Positions 1 to 6,909 of a DNA stretch of 13,906 nt are shown here, piece by piece. Both the position numbers and the translations under genes were made by a program. The stretch comes from Actinomycetes bacterium (lineage in GTDB: Bacteria > Actinomycetota > Actinomycetes > Streptosporangiales > Streptosporangiaceae), in assembly GCA_025964635.1 (NCBI GenBank), contig JAOPYP010000613.1, forward strand, positions 1 through 13,906, given 5' to 3'. The notes beneath the pieces were generated by a model that worked only from the letters and a program-made list of their open reading frames with translations, was not told the origin of the DNA and did no database searches. Each line of letters starts with the position of its first letter. The stretch's first letter is position 1.

Positions 1-765
1 GTGCCCGGCCCGGCGGCCAGGGGCCGCTTCCGCGCGGCGGTACCAGTCCCGGCCGTGCCGCCGGGTCATCAGCGCGTCGTCGGCGTTGCCGGCCTGGGCG
101 CGGAGGCTGGCCCAGCGCCGCGGTGGCCGCACCGGATGGGTGGTCTCCCTGCGGCCCTGGGTCAGCCGCCATCCCCGGTCCAGCACGCGCAGCGCGAGAT
201 CGGCGTCTTCCCGGAAGGCCCGCGGGAACCGTTCGTCGAAGCCGCCGGCGTCGATCAGCGCGCGCCGCCGGTAGGCCATGTCCGCGGTGATCCAGCGGGC
301 CGTGGCCAGGCCCGCCGTCCCGCGCTCCCAGTCGGTGGGCCGGCGGCCGGCTGGCCCGGGGACGGTGATGGCTCCCTGCACCCCGCCCACCCGGGCCGGC
401 TGGGCGGCCAGGTCGGCCACCAGGCCGGCCCGCCAGGACGGGCCCACGACCACGTCGTCGTCCAGGAACGCGACCCACTCGGTGTCCCGTGCGGCCCGCC
501 AGCCCGCGTTCCGCGCGGCCGCCGGTCCCCGGCCCTCCAGCGTCACGACCACGGTCCGCCCGGCCAGTTCCGGCGGCAGCCGGACCGGCAGCGGATCCGG
601 GGTGTCCCGCCGGTCGTCGGCCAGCACCACCTGGCGTGGCAGCGGCCCGGCCGCCGCGGCCAGTGCGTCCAGGCAGTCCTGCAGACACGGCCGCCCCAGG
701 GTCGGGATGACGACCGTGTAGCTGGGGGGCTGCCCGCCGGGACTGGAGTGCACCGCGTGACTCAA
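1..765 (-). CDS. Family 2 glycosyltransferase (partial, C-terminus beyond window)
   Basis: Reading the minus strand from a TTG at 765 gives 255 codons open to the window edge, so the C-terminus is missing. The N-terminus carries the GT-A nucleotide-sugar fold signature: a TVVIPTLGRP strand (about residues 17-26), LADD (48-51), GPAAARNAG (80-88) and the DDD metal/nucleotide-binding motif (102-104). GGFDE and an FRED acceptor-side motif follow. Family knowledge says such enzymes move a sugar from an NDP-sugar to a glycan or lipid acceptor on the cytoplasmic face. Donor and acceptor cannot be read from sequence. TTG is preferred because GGGAG lies 7 bases upstream; an in-frame GTG at 753 is the alternative. 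A perfect sigma-B-type promoter lies about 40 bases upstream (804-827). The gene diverges from two other GT2 genes at 830-2687. Confidence 0.88.
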   Translation of the reverse strand, partial: MSHAVHSSPGGQPPSYTVVIPTLGRPCLQDCLDALAAAAGPLPRQVVLADDRRDTPDPLPVRLPPELAGRTVVVTLEGRGPAAARNAGWRAARDTEWVAFLDDDVVVGPSWRAGLVADLAAQPARVGGVQGAITVPGPAGRRPTDWERGTAGLATARWITADMAYRRRALIDAGGFDERFPRAFREDADLALRVLDRGWRLTQGRRETTHPVRPPRRWASLRAQAGNADDALMTRRHGRDWYRRAEAAPGRRAGH

Positions 766-803
766 GGGGGTTCTCCCTTGGTGGTGATCAAGGCCCGGGC
801 CGC

Positions 804-827
804 TACCCCCGCGTGGATGCGGCAAAC
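804..827 (-). promoter_or_regulatory. Sigma-B/sigma-F-type promoter for the minus-strand GT2
   Basis: On the minus strand GTTT (827-824), a 15-base spacer, then GGGTA (808-804). This is an exact match to the actinobacterial general-stress sigma consensus. The -10 is 39 bases before the TTG start at 765, which leaves room for a short leader containing the GGGAG ribosome site. Its -35 lies next to the start of the divergent gene at 830. Confidence 0.75.
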
Positions 828-829
828 GG

Positions 830-1768
830 GTGTTTGAGGTGGCCGGCCACGGGGACGTGGGGGCGGTGCAGCAGACCCACGGGGGGCCGGCCGGGACTGA
901 CGGGGGACCGGCGGCCACGGTCGTCATCGCGACCCGCAACCGCGGCCCCGAACTGTGCCACACCCTCGAACGCCTCGCCGGGCTGCCGGAACGGCCTCCG
1001 GTCGTGGTGGTGGACAACGGCTCCCAGGACGGCACCCCGGCGATCGTCCGGCGGCGCTTTCCCGCCACTCAGCTGATCGCGCTCCGGCGCAACCGCGGCG
1101 CGTGGGCCCGCAACCTCGGCGTGCTCCGGGCCCGGACCCCGCTCATCGCGCTGGCTGACGACGACTCCTGGTGGGCGCCGGGCTCACTGGCCAGCGCGGC
1201 GGCGGTGCTGGCGGCCAGCCCGGGGGTCGGGCTGCTCGCGGCGCGCATCCTGGTCGGCCCGGACCAGGCCCCGGACGCGGTCAACGCGGTGATGGCAGCC
1301 AGCCCGCTGCCGTCGGACGGCCTCCCCGGGCCGCGGGTGATGGGGTTCCTCGGCTGCGGGGCCGTGATCAGGCGGGACGCCTACCTGGCGGTCGGCGGGT
1401 TCTCCCGGCTGCTGTTCATCGGCGGGGAGGAGCAGCTCTTCGCCTACGACCTCGCCGCGGCCGGCTGGGCCGCGTGCTACCGGCCGGACATCGTCGCCTA
1501 CCACCATCCGTCCCCCGCCCGGCAGCCCGCCACCCGGCGGTACCAGGAGGCGAGGAACCGCGCGCTGGTGGCCTGGCTGCGCCGGCCGCTCCGGTGCGCG
1601 CTGACCGAGACGGGCCAGCTGGCCCGGCGGGCGGGACACGACACGATCGCCGCCCGGGCCCTGGGCGGCCTGGCGGTCCGGCTGCCGCGGGCCCTGCTCG
1701 GACGGCGCCCGCTCCCGCCGGACGTGGAGACCGCCATCCGCACCCTGGGCGGCGGTCATGCCGGGTGA
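830..1768 (+). CDS. Family 2 glycosyltransferase (first of a tandem pair)
   Basis: 312 residues from GTG 830. GT-A fold signatures are visible: TVVIATRNR (30-38), VDNGSQDGT (61-69), the DDD metal-binding motif at 110-112 followed by SWW, a GGF segment (189-191) and the acceptor-side GGEEQ (198-202), which probably holds the catalytic acid residue. No membrane helix is apparent, so it should be cytosolic or peripheral. Family knowledge supports sugar transfer from an NDP-sugar; donor and acceptor are unknown. The start is uncertain: there is no clear ribosome site before 830, and in-frame GTGs at 839, 857 and 866 would remove only a low-complexity leader ahead of the first strand. It overlaps the next gene by 11 bases and is about 60% identical to it over the donor-binding half. 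No sigma-B-type promoter precedes it. Confidence 0.87.
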   Translation: MFEVAGHGDVGAVQQTHGGPAGTDGGPAATVVIATRNRGPELCHTLERLAGLPERPPVVVVDNGSQDGTPAIVRRRFPATQLIALRRNRGAWARNLGVLRARTPLIALADDDSWWAPGSLASAAAVLAASPGVGLLAARILVGPDQAPDAVNAVMAASPLPSDGLPGPRVMGFLGCGAVIRRDAYLAVGGFSRLLFIGGEEQLFAYDLAAAGWAACYRPDIVAYHHPSPARQPATRRYQEARNRALVAWLRRPLRCALTETGQLARRAGHDTIAARALGGLAVRLPRALLGRRPLPPDVETAIRTLGGGHAG

Positions 1769-2687
1769 GGACCCGGGCCGCCCCCGGATCGGGCCGGACC
1801 CCCGGCTCACCGTGGTGGTGATCACCCGGGACCGGCGCGAGGAACTGCTCCGCACGCTGCGCCTGCTCGCGGCGCTGCCGGAACGGCCGCCGGTGATCAT
1901 CGTGGACAACGGCTCCGCCGACGGCACGGCGGCCGCGGTCCGCCGGGCCCATCCGGAGATGCCGCTGATCGCCGCCCAGCGGAATCTCGGCGCGGTGGGA
2001 CGCAACCTGGCTGTGCGCCGGGTGAGCACCCCGTACGTGGCCTTCTGTGACGACGACACCTGGTGGGAGCCGGGGTCGCTGGCCCTGGCCGCCGACGCGC
2101 TCGACCGGCACCCCGACCTGGCCTCGGTGACGGCCAGGATCGTGGTCCAGCCGGCGGGCACGGACGACCCCATCGTGCCGGAGCTGGCGCAGTCGCCCGT
2201 CCCCGGGCGGCCGGGCCTGCCCGGCCCGGCACTGATGAGCATCCTGGCGGGTGCGTCCGTACTGCGCTGCGCCGCGTTCCGGGAGGTCGGCGGCTTCTCG
2301 CCGCGGCTGTGGCTGGGCGGGGAGGAGGAACTCCTGGCCGCTGACCTGGCCGCCCGGGGCTACTTCCTGTGCTACCTGCCCGGCGCCACGCTGCACCACC
2401 AGGCCTCCACGCTGCGCGACCCGGCCCGGCGCCGCTGGCTCGGTATCCGGAACACGCTGTGGTTCACCTGGCTGCGCCGCCCTCCCGCGGCGGCGCTGCG
2501 CCGGACCGCGGAGCTCGCGGCCTCCGTGCCCCGGGACACGGTGTCGGCCAGCGCGTTCTGCGCCGCGGCCGGAGGGCTGCCCTGGGTACTGCGGGAGCGG
2601 AAGCCGCTGCCGCCGTCGGTGGAAGCGTCGATCCGGCTGCTCGACGAGCCGCGCCGCCACTCCGCCGCCCGGCAGTACGTCGGCTGA
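1758..2687 (+). CDS. Family 2 glycosyltransferase (second of a tandem pair)
   Basis: 309 residues from ATG 1758, which overlaps the stop of the preceding paralogue by 11 bases, so the two are very likely translationally coupled. Motifs match the upstream copy: TVVVITRDR (18-26), VDNGSADGT (49-57), DDD (98-100) followed by TWWEPGSL, GGF (178-180) and GGEEE (187-191). A hand count over 86 ungapped residues (first strand to the WW after DDD) gives about 52 identities to the neighbour. The ends diverge, suggesting a duplication followed by acceptor specialisation. It is presumed to act in the cytosol on cell-envelope or capsule glycan. A short palindromic hairpin follows the stop at 2700-2716. 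Confidence 0.88.
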   Translation: MPGEDPGRPRIGPDPRLTVVVITRDRREELLRTLRLLAALPERPPVIIVDNGSADGTAAAVRRAHPEMPLIAAQRNLGAVGRNLAVRRVSTPYVAFCDDDTWWEPGSLALAADALDRHPDLASVTARIVVQPAGTDDPIVPELAQSPVPGRPGLPGPALMSILAGASVLRCAAFREVGGFSPRLWLGGEEELLAADLAARGYFLCYLPGATLHHQASTLRDPARRRWLGIRNTLWFTWLRRPPAAALRRTAELAASVPRDTVSASAFCAAAGGLPWVLRERKPLPPSVEASIRLLDEPRRHSAARQYVG

Positions 2688-2699
2688 CGCAGTCCGGGT

Positions 2700-2716
2700 T
2701 TACCCGGCCCGGGTAA
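2700..2716. terminator. Short hairpin after the tandem glycosyltransferases
   Basis: A 7-bp perfect inverted repeat, TTACCCG / CGGGTAA, with a 3-base loop starts 12 bases after the stop at 2687. There is no T-run, so a rho-independent role is only possible, not shown. Similar ACCCGG/CCGGGT hairpins follow two other gene ends in the window (4616-4632 and 5393-5408). Confidence 0.35.
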
Positions 2717-2744
2717 CGCCCTCAGCCCCCGGCCACGTTCGCCT

Positions 2745-2768
2745 GTTTCGCCCTAGGTGGCACGGGTA
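2745..2768 (+). promoter_or_regulatory. Sigma-B/sigma-F-type promoter for the membrane-protein operon
   Basis: GTTT (2745-2748), 15-base spacer, GGGTA (2764-2768), followed by G. This is an exact consensus match, 55 bases before ATG 2824. Spacing and -10 (GGGTAG) are identical to the promoters at 804-827 and 8002-8025. Confidence 0.8.
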
Positions 2769-2823
2769 GCGAGCGGCGCCAACGCGCGACGACGCGACGA
2801 TCCACCACCGGAGATGATCCCCC

Positions 2824-3525
2824 ATGACCGAGAACTACCCTCCCATCCCTCCCGAGGATCCGCCGGCGGAAGAGCCGCTGGCGCATCAGGACCCGCTGAG
2901 GGACGAACCGGTGGGGCGGCCGTATGCCCAGCCGCTTGCGCCGCTGCCGGGCGAGTCGCTGCCCGGCGGGCCATTCCCTGGCCAGGAGACGACCGGCTCG
3001 GAGCCCGGACCGGAGCCGCAGGGCACCGCAGACGTCGTCCGGTCCCAGGCCTCGGACCTCGGCCAGACCGGCGTACAGGCAGGCAAGCGGACCGCTGACG
3101 TCGCCCGCGAGCAGGCCGCGGGAGTCGCCGAGGAGGCCGGCCGGCAGGGTCGTGACCTGGTCTACGAGGCCCGGGACCGGCTTACCGAGCAGGCCGGCCA
3201 GGGCCAGCAGCGGATGGCCAGCCAGCTTCTCTCGCTCAGCGACGAACTGCACAAGATGGCGGAGAGCTCCGATCAGGGCGGGATGGCCGCCGGGCTGGCC
3301 CGGCAGGCGGCGTCGCGGGCCCGCGGCGCCGGGCAGTGGCTGGACGGCCGCGGGCCGGAGGAAGTGCTGGACGAGGTCCAGTCGTTCGCCCGCCGCAGGC
3401 CTGCGGTGTTCATCGCCTGTGCGGTGGGCGCCGGCCTGCTGGCCGGCCGCCTGACCCGGGGCATCAAGGACGCGGGCAGTGACGGCTCCGCCGGAGTCGC
3501 GCCGGGCGCCGGGGGAACGCTGTGA
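2824..3525 (+). CDS. LEA/coiled-coil-like protein with C-terminal membrane anchor
   Basis: 233 residues from ATG 2824, with GGAG about 10 bases upstream. Three parts are visible. The first is a proline- and acid-rich disordered head (1 to about 75). The second is a long Ala/Gln/Glu/Arg-rich helical stretch (about 75-190) of the kind seen in LEA-like or apolipoprotein-like amphipathic repeats. The third is one hydrophobic segment at about 194-212 (AVFIACAVGAGLLAG) followed by a short basic and glycine-rich tail. I do not recognise a named family; similar proteins are often annotated as hypothetical or nutrient-deprivation-like. It overlaps the next gene by 4 bases (GTGA), so it belongs to a three-gene operon driven by the sigma-B-type promoter at 2745. 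A membrane-protective role under osmotic or desiccation stress is inference. Confidence 0.8.
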   Translation: MTENYPPIPPEDPPAEEPLAHQDPLRDEPVGRPYAQPLAPLPGESLPGGPFPGQETTGSEPGPEPQGTADVVRSQASDLGQTGVQAGKRTADVAREQAAGVAEEAGRQGRDLVYEARDRLTEQAGQGQQRMASQLLSLSDELHKMAESSDQGGMAAGLARQAASRARGAGQWLDGRGPEEVLDEVQSFARRRPAVFIACAVGAGLLAGRLTRGIKDAGSDGSAGVAPGAGGTL

Positions 3526-3980
3526 GCGCCCATCCCGGCTCGGCGGCACCGCCGCCGCCCGGCCCGCGGCCGACCGCCGGCGGCGCACTTCCGGCCACCG
3601 AGCAGCCCTCCATGGGCGAGGCCTTCTCCTATGTGGCGGAAGACCTCAGCATCCTGATGCGTCAGGAAGTGGAACTGGCCAGGGCGGAGATCCGGCAGTC
3701 AGCGACCCGGGCCGGCAAAGGGGCCGGGATGCTGGCCGGGGCCGGCCTCGGCGGCTACATGGTGGCGCTGTTCGCGTCCGTCGCCGCCTGGTGGGGCATC
3801 GGTGACAGCACCGGCCACGGCTGGTCCGCACTGATCGTCGCGGCCATCTGGCTTGTCATCGCCTCGATCCTGGGGCTGCTCGGCCGGAGGGAGCTCAGCG
3901 CGGTCTCCGGCACGCCCCGGACGGTGCAAACCGCCAAGAAAATTCCTGACGCGCTACGAGGAAACGAGAGCAGGCCATGA
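3522..3980 (+). CDS. Holin_3_6-like two-TM membrane protein (actinobacterial phage-holin family)
   Basis: 152 residues from GTG 3522, overlapping the previous stop by 4 bases; a GGGGGAA ribosome site lies just upstream. After a Pro/Ala-rich head (1-28) comes a conserved amphipathic helix (about 31-62, VAEDLSILMRQEVELARAEI) and two hydrophobic helices (about 67-93 and 101-121), then a short basic tail. This is the pattern of the Actinobacteriophage holin superfamily III (PF07332) proteins. In actinomycete chromosomes these commonly sit next to DUF3618 genes and have no evident lysis function. No phage genes are nearby, so the holin name should not be read as a lysis role. It overlaps the DUF3618 gene by 4 bases (ATGA). 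The three proteins probably act together at the membrane. Confidence 0.87.
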   Translation: MSAHPGSAAPPPPGPRPTAGGALPATEQPSMGEAFSYVAEDLSILMRQEVELARAEIRQSATRAGKGAGMLAGAGLGGYMVALFASVAAWWGIGDSTGHGWSALIVAAIWLVIASILGLLGRRELSAVSGTPRTVQTAKKIPDALRGNESRP

Positions 3981-4612
3981 GCACTGACCCGGATCAGGTC
4001 CGCGCGGAGATCGAGGAAACCCGCGCCAACCTCAGCGAGGATGTCAACACGCTCGCCGACACGGTGAACCCGGCGAGCGTGGCGAAGCGCCGGGTGGCCA
4101 CCGCCCGGTCGGCGGTCACCGGAGTAAAGGACAAGGTCATGGGCACAGCAACAGGCTCCGCTGCCAGCACCGCGTCGGCGGCCGGCGACAAGATGTCCGC
4201 CGCCACGGGAGCGGCCCAGGACAAGATCTCGGCGGCCGGGGAAACCGCCCGGGACAAGGCATCGACGGCTCAGTCCCAGCTGCGGCGGCAGGCGTCCGGC
4301 AACCCGCTGGCCGTCGGGCTGATCGCGGTCGGCGTCGGCTGGCTGGTGGGCTCGCTGCTCCCGGCCAGCAGCGCGGAGGAGCAGGCCGCTGTGCGGGTCA
4401 AGGAGGCCGCGGCGCCGGCCGTCACCGGCGCGGCCAGGGAAGCCGCCTCCGGACTGGAGGATTCGGCCCGGCAGGCGGCGGAGTCGGTCAAGGCCACCGC
4501 GGCTGACGCCGCTGCCACCGTGAAGGACGAGGCCGCCGGCTCGGCGCAGGACGTCCGGGACCAGGCCCAGCAGGCCACCGGTGCGGTCCGCGACCGCCAG
4601 GGGAACTACTGA
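3977..4612 (+). CDS. DUF3618 family membrane protein with LEA-like tail
   Basis: 211 residues. The N-terminus (about 4-40) has the DUF3618 (PF12277) signature: DPDQVRAEIEETRANL, then VNTLADTVNP and AKRR. An Ala/Lys/Asp-rich stretch with repeated GDK/QDK/RDK units (about 50-100) follows, then one hydrophobic helix (110-129, NPLAVGLIAVGVGWLVGSLL). The C-terminal 80 residues are an Ala/Glu/Lys amphipathic repeat resembling LEA proteins. The N-terminal helix is followed by an anchor, so the family is thought to be an envelope stress protein; its biochemical role is unknown. It starts within ATGA overlapping the holin-like gene and is last in the operon, followed by hairpins at 4616-4632 and 4643-4681. 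Confidence 0.88.
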   Translation: MSTDPDQVRAEIEETRANLSEDVNTLADTVNPASVAKRRVATARSAVTGVKDKVMGTATGSAASTASAAGDKMSAATGAAQDKISAAGETARDKASTAQSQLRRQASGNPLAVGLIAVGVGWLVGSLLPASSAEEQAAVRVKEAAAPAVTGAAREAASGLEDSARQAAESVKATAADAAATVKDEAAGSAQDVRDQAQQATGAVRDRQGNY

Positions 4613-4615
4613 CCG

Positions 4616-4632
4616 CCGGGTAACTCACCCGG
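4616..4632. other. Short CCGGGT/ACCCGG hairpin after the DUF3618 gene
   Basis: CCGGGT and ACCCGG, with a 5-base loop, begin 4 bases after the DUF3618 stop. It precedes the much stronger hairpin at 4643-4681. The arms match those of the hairpins at 2700-2716 and 5393-5408. Confidence 0.35.
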
Positions 4633-4642
4633 TAGGGGCGCC

Positions 4643-4681
4643 GTCCGGGCGGCCGCGGAGTGACTCCGCGGCCGCCCGGAC
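4643..4681. terminator. Strong 18-bp hairpin between convergent genes
   Basis: A perfect 18-bp GC-rich stem (4643-4660 with 4664-4681) closes a TGA loop, 30 bases after the DUF3618 stop and about 100 bases before the stop of the convergent UdgX gene. There is no T-run, as is common for actinomycete terminators. The symmetry and the convergent setting suggest a bidirectional terminator serving both operons. Confidence 0.75.
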
Positions 4682-4779
4682 CCATCGTGGTGGCGGCCGC
4701 GGACTCCCGGCGTGGCCGCCTCCATGCGCAGGTCCCCGGCGGGAACTTATGCCGGCGTGCGACCGGGCCGGCTTCCGGG

Positions 4780-5379
4780 TCAGGCCGCCAGCGCCTCACG
4801 CGCCCTGACCAGGTCGGCCACGAAGCCGGCGAACGCTTCCTCACGGGCGTCGTTGTCCTGAGCGCGGAGGATCGAGGACGGGTGGACGGTGCTGAGCACT
4901 GCGCCCTGCCAGCCGCCCACCGTGATTTCTTCTAGCCGGCCGCGGTGGTCGCGGACCCTGAATCCCCGGCCGAAGATCGCCTCCCCGGCGACGGCGCCCA
5001 TGGCCACGGTGACGCGGGGGCCGACCACCGCGAGCTCCGCTTCCAGCCAGCCGCGGCAGGCCATGATCTCGGTCCCGTTGGGGCGCTGGTGGATGCGGCG
5101 CTTACCGCGTGCGTCCCACTTGAAGTGCTTCACCGCGTTCGTGAGGTAGGCGTCGGCCCGGTCGATGCCGCTGTCGTGCAGCGCGCGGTCCAGGAGGTGC
5201 CCGGCCGGGCCGACGAACGGATGACCCTGCTTGTCCTCCTGGTCCCCAGGCTGCTCGCCGACCAGGGCCAGGGGTGAGTCCGGGCGTCCCTCGCCGAACA
5301 CCGTCGCGGTCGCCCGCTGATAGAGGTCGCATCGCGTGCAGGACGCCGCTTCCTTGGCGAGTTGCTCGAGCGTGCTCAC
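4780..5379 (-). CDS. udgX: UdgX-type uracil-DNA glycosylase
   Basis: 199 residues from GTG 5379. It belongs to the family 4 UDG group. Visible are a CxxC (C14, C17) and C108 as iron-sulfur ligands, motif GEQPGDQED (41-49), the UdgX-diagnostic KRRIH insertion (93-97), and the HPSSILR motif (166-172). In Mycobacterium smegmatis UdgX the KRRIH histidine attacks C1' after uracil removal and leaves the enzyme covalently bound to DNA; H97 here is the equivalent, E42 and H166 matching the other active-site residues. Classical family 4 enzymes have a third cysteine in VVKC; here the position reads VKHF (H85), as in UdgX, so histidine may be the fourth cluster ligand (inference). It lies 68 bases after the pyruvyl transferase gene on the same strand. 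No perfect stress promoter precedes it. Confidence 0.93.
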   Translation of the reverse strand: MSTLEQLAKEAASCTRCDLYQRATATVFGEGRPDSPLALVGEQPGDQEDKQGHPFVGPAGHLLDRALHDSGIDRADAYLTNAVKHFKWDARGKRRIHQRPNGTEIMACRGWLEAELAVVGPRVTVAMGAVAGEAIFGRGFRVRDHRGRLEEITVGGWQGAVLSTVHPSSILRAQDNDAREEAFAGFVADLVRAREALAA

Positions 5380-5392
5380 GTCACTCGGTGTT

Positions 5393-5408
5393 ACCCGGCT
5401 GGCCGGGT
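5393..5408. terminator. Short hairpin between pyruvyl transferase and udgX
   Basis: ACCCGG (5393-5398) and CCGGGT (5403-5408) form a 6-bp stem with a 4-base loop in the 68-base gap between the stop at 5448 and the udgX start at 5379. It could attenuate or end transcription from the upstream gene. The arms are the same as in two other gene-end hairpins here. There is no T-run. Confidence 0.35.
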
Positions 5409-5447
5409 CCTATCCATGATCTGAGGCCATGGTCGCGGCGCCCCGGG

Positions 5448-6428
5448 TCAGCGCCCTATCGCGGCCTCCGCCGCGCCGCCCGCCCCGGTCGCGGCACTGG
5501 CGCCGAGAACCCGCAGGAGGTCCGCGGTGAGCGGCGGCGTGGTCCGCGCGCCGGGCGCGGACCGGGCCCGGGCCCGGCCCTCCGCGGACCGGCACCAGGC
5601 CCACAGCCGGTCCAGCTCGCTGCGGTCAAGCACCGGCTTCCCCGGCCGGGGGAGCAGCACCGGCCATCCCCAGGCCGTGGCCTGCGCGGCGACCTTGGCC
5701 CCGCCGGCCACCGGGTCGACGGCCAGCGCGGGCACCTTGTTCTTGAGGGCCAGCACCAGCCCGTGCAGGCGGGTGGTCACCACCACGTCGGACCGGGCGA
5801 TCACCGCCTCGACCTGCGCCGCCGTCGCCGGGCTGCGCCAGTCCGCGTGCGCCAGCCGCGTGTCCACCGCCACCCGGGCACAGTCCAGTGTGGCCAGCCA
5901 CCCGCCGAGCTCCGCCGTCAGCGGGCCGTGCCGCCCCCGGGCCGCGTACTCGGGCTGCTCTCCCGCCACGATCACCGCGGCCACCGGGACCGCGGGCACG
6001 GCAACGGCCGCGGCGAGGTCCAGCCGTCCGGACGTGCCGGGCGCATCCCGGGCGAGCACCTGGTGGAACCCGGTGACGGCCGGGTCGGCGGGATCGATGA
6101 CGGACACGCCGACCGCGATCCGGTAGCAGCCCCGGTAGCGCTCGTGCAACTGCTCCACCTGCCAGCCGTGCGCCGGCCCGCAGCTGAACACCAGATGGGT
6201 GTAGTCCCCCGGCGGCGAGTCCTCCAGTGTCCGGCCGCCCGGCCGGAAGACCGGGCTCCAGGCCAGATCGCACGGAATGCCCGCGCCGCCCAGCGCGCCG
6301 CGCGCCGCCTCCATCGCGAGCACGTCCCCGGCGGTGGCCTCACCGTGCAGGAAACTGGCCCAGCCCACGACCAGGACCCGCCCCGGCGCCGGGCCGGGCG
6401 CCTGATCCGTCACCGTGCCGTGCGTCAT
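5448..6428 (-). CDS. Polysaccharide pyruvyl transferase family protein
   Basis: 326 residues from ATG 6428, chosen because that ATG overlaps the upstream stop as ATGA. The frame stays open further upstream, but only through the PPC gene. The C-terminal half has the PS_pyruv_trans (PF04230) signature: a strand-helix ending in VVTTRLHGLVLAL (about 216-228), with R220-L-H222-G as the family hallmark, then a VPALAVDP strand and a K-containing loop. The family transfers pyruvate from phosphoenolpyruvate to hydroxyls of a terminal sugar to make ketal-modified surface glycans. Some members, such as CsaB, modify cell-wall polymers to anchor S-layer proteins. The acceptor here is unknown. No membrane segment or signal peptide is seen, which suggests cytosolic action. 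The nearby GT2 genes make envelope glycan modification plausible. Confidence 0.82.
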   Translation of the reverse strand: MTHGTVTDQAPGPAPGRVLVVGWASFLHGEATAGDVLAMEAARGALGGAGIPCDLAWSPVFRPGGRTLEDSPPGDYTHLVFSCGPAHGWQVEQLHERYRGCYRIAVGVSVIDPADPAVTGFHQVLARDAPGTSGRLDLAAAVAVPAVPVAAVIVAGEQPEYAARGRHGPLTAELGGWLATLDCARVAVDTRLAHADWRSPATAAQVEAVIARSDVVVTTRLHGLVLALKNKVPALAVDPVAGGAKVAAQATAWGWPVLLPRPGKPVLDRSELDRLWAWCRSAEGRARARSAPGARTTPPLTADLLRVLGASAATGAGGAAEAAIGR

Positions 6429-6886
6429 TGGGGCGCCGGGGCCTCGCCCGGGCGGGTCAGGTCGATGAGGGGCAGGCCCACATCCGGGCGGATGGTCTTG
6501 CGCAGGTGGGCGGGCGCTTCCCGGATGACCACCTCCAGAGTCGGCCAGACCTGCCCCTCCAGCAGGTGACCCCCACGAGTACTCCCGTCCGGCAGGCCGA
6601 GGACCGCGTGCAGGTGGAGTTGCGGGCCGTCCGCGGCCGCGGCGATGTCGCCGATCAGGGACAGCACCTCGCACTGCCCGGCCACCGGGATGTGCCGGTA
6701 GTCCTGGACCTCGCGGTCGAACCAGCCGACCACGGCCCGCTCGAAGCCGCCGATGGCGGTCACCTGCGCCGCCTCCAGGTCCTGCTTACGGGCGAACCCG
6801 CTGAGCTCGGCCACCGCCTCGTCGCCGGGGTCGAGCACGACCACATAGGCCGGCGCGGGCGGCGGCTCGATCATTCTCCAGTGCAC
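6425..6886 (-). CDS. PPC/DUF296 domain protein
   Basis: 153 residues. The PPC (DUF296, PF03479) fold signature is clear: LxxFARKQDLEAAQVTAIGGF (about 28-48), then LHLHAVLG (90-97) and GGHLLEG (105-111). H91, H93 and H107 are the conserved putative metal ligands at the trimer interface. In plants this domain is joined to AT-hooks in DNA-binding proteins; bacterial members are stand-alone and their role is mostly unknown, so I assign no function. The start is GTG 6886, with GAGGGGG 4 bases upstream; ATG 6874 is an alternative but its GGAG is too close. It overlaps the pyruvyl transferase start by 4 bases. The 103-base gap before it contains an AT-rich stretch. Confidence 0.82.
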   Translation of the reverse strand: MHWRMIEPPPAPAYVVVLDPGDEAVAELSGFARKQDLEAAQVTAIGGFERAVVGWFDREVQDYRHIPVAGQCEVLSLIGDIAAAADGPQLHLHAVLGLPDGSTRGGHLLEGQVWPTLEVVIREAPAHLRKTIRPDVGLPLIDLTRPGEAPAPQ

Positions 6887-6909
6887 AGGACCCCCTCGTT
6901 CGTTCCAGA

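Noticed and set aside
1..837. A 278-codon plus-strand frame at the left edge
   Set aside because: It is antisense to the GT2 gene on the minus strand, is proline-rich, and has no recognisable domain.
1184..2660. Long minus-strand open frames across the tandem glycosyltransferase genes
   Set aside because: Arg/Pro/Gly-rich translations with no motifs; the plus strand holds two GT2 genes with all family motifs.
3522..3980. A prophage or lysis gene, suggested by the holin family name
   Set aside because: No endolysin, terminase, capsid, integrase or tail gene is nearby, and the gene is overlapped on both sides by stress-type genes. The family is common in actinomycete chromosomes.
5389..5396. 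GGGTAAC on the minus strand just before udgX, a possible sigma-B-type -10
   Set aside because: No GTTT lies 14-16 bases upstream, the motif is part of the hairpin at 5393-5408, and it would leave almost no leader before GTG 5379.
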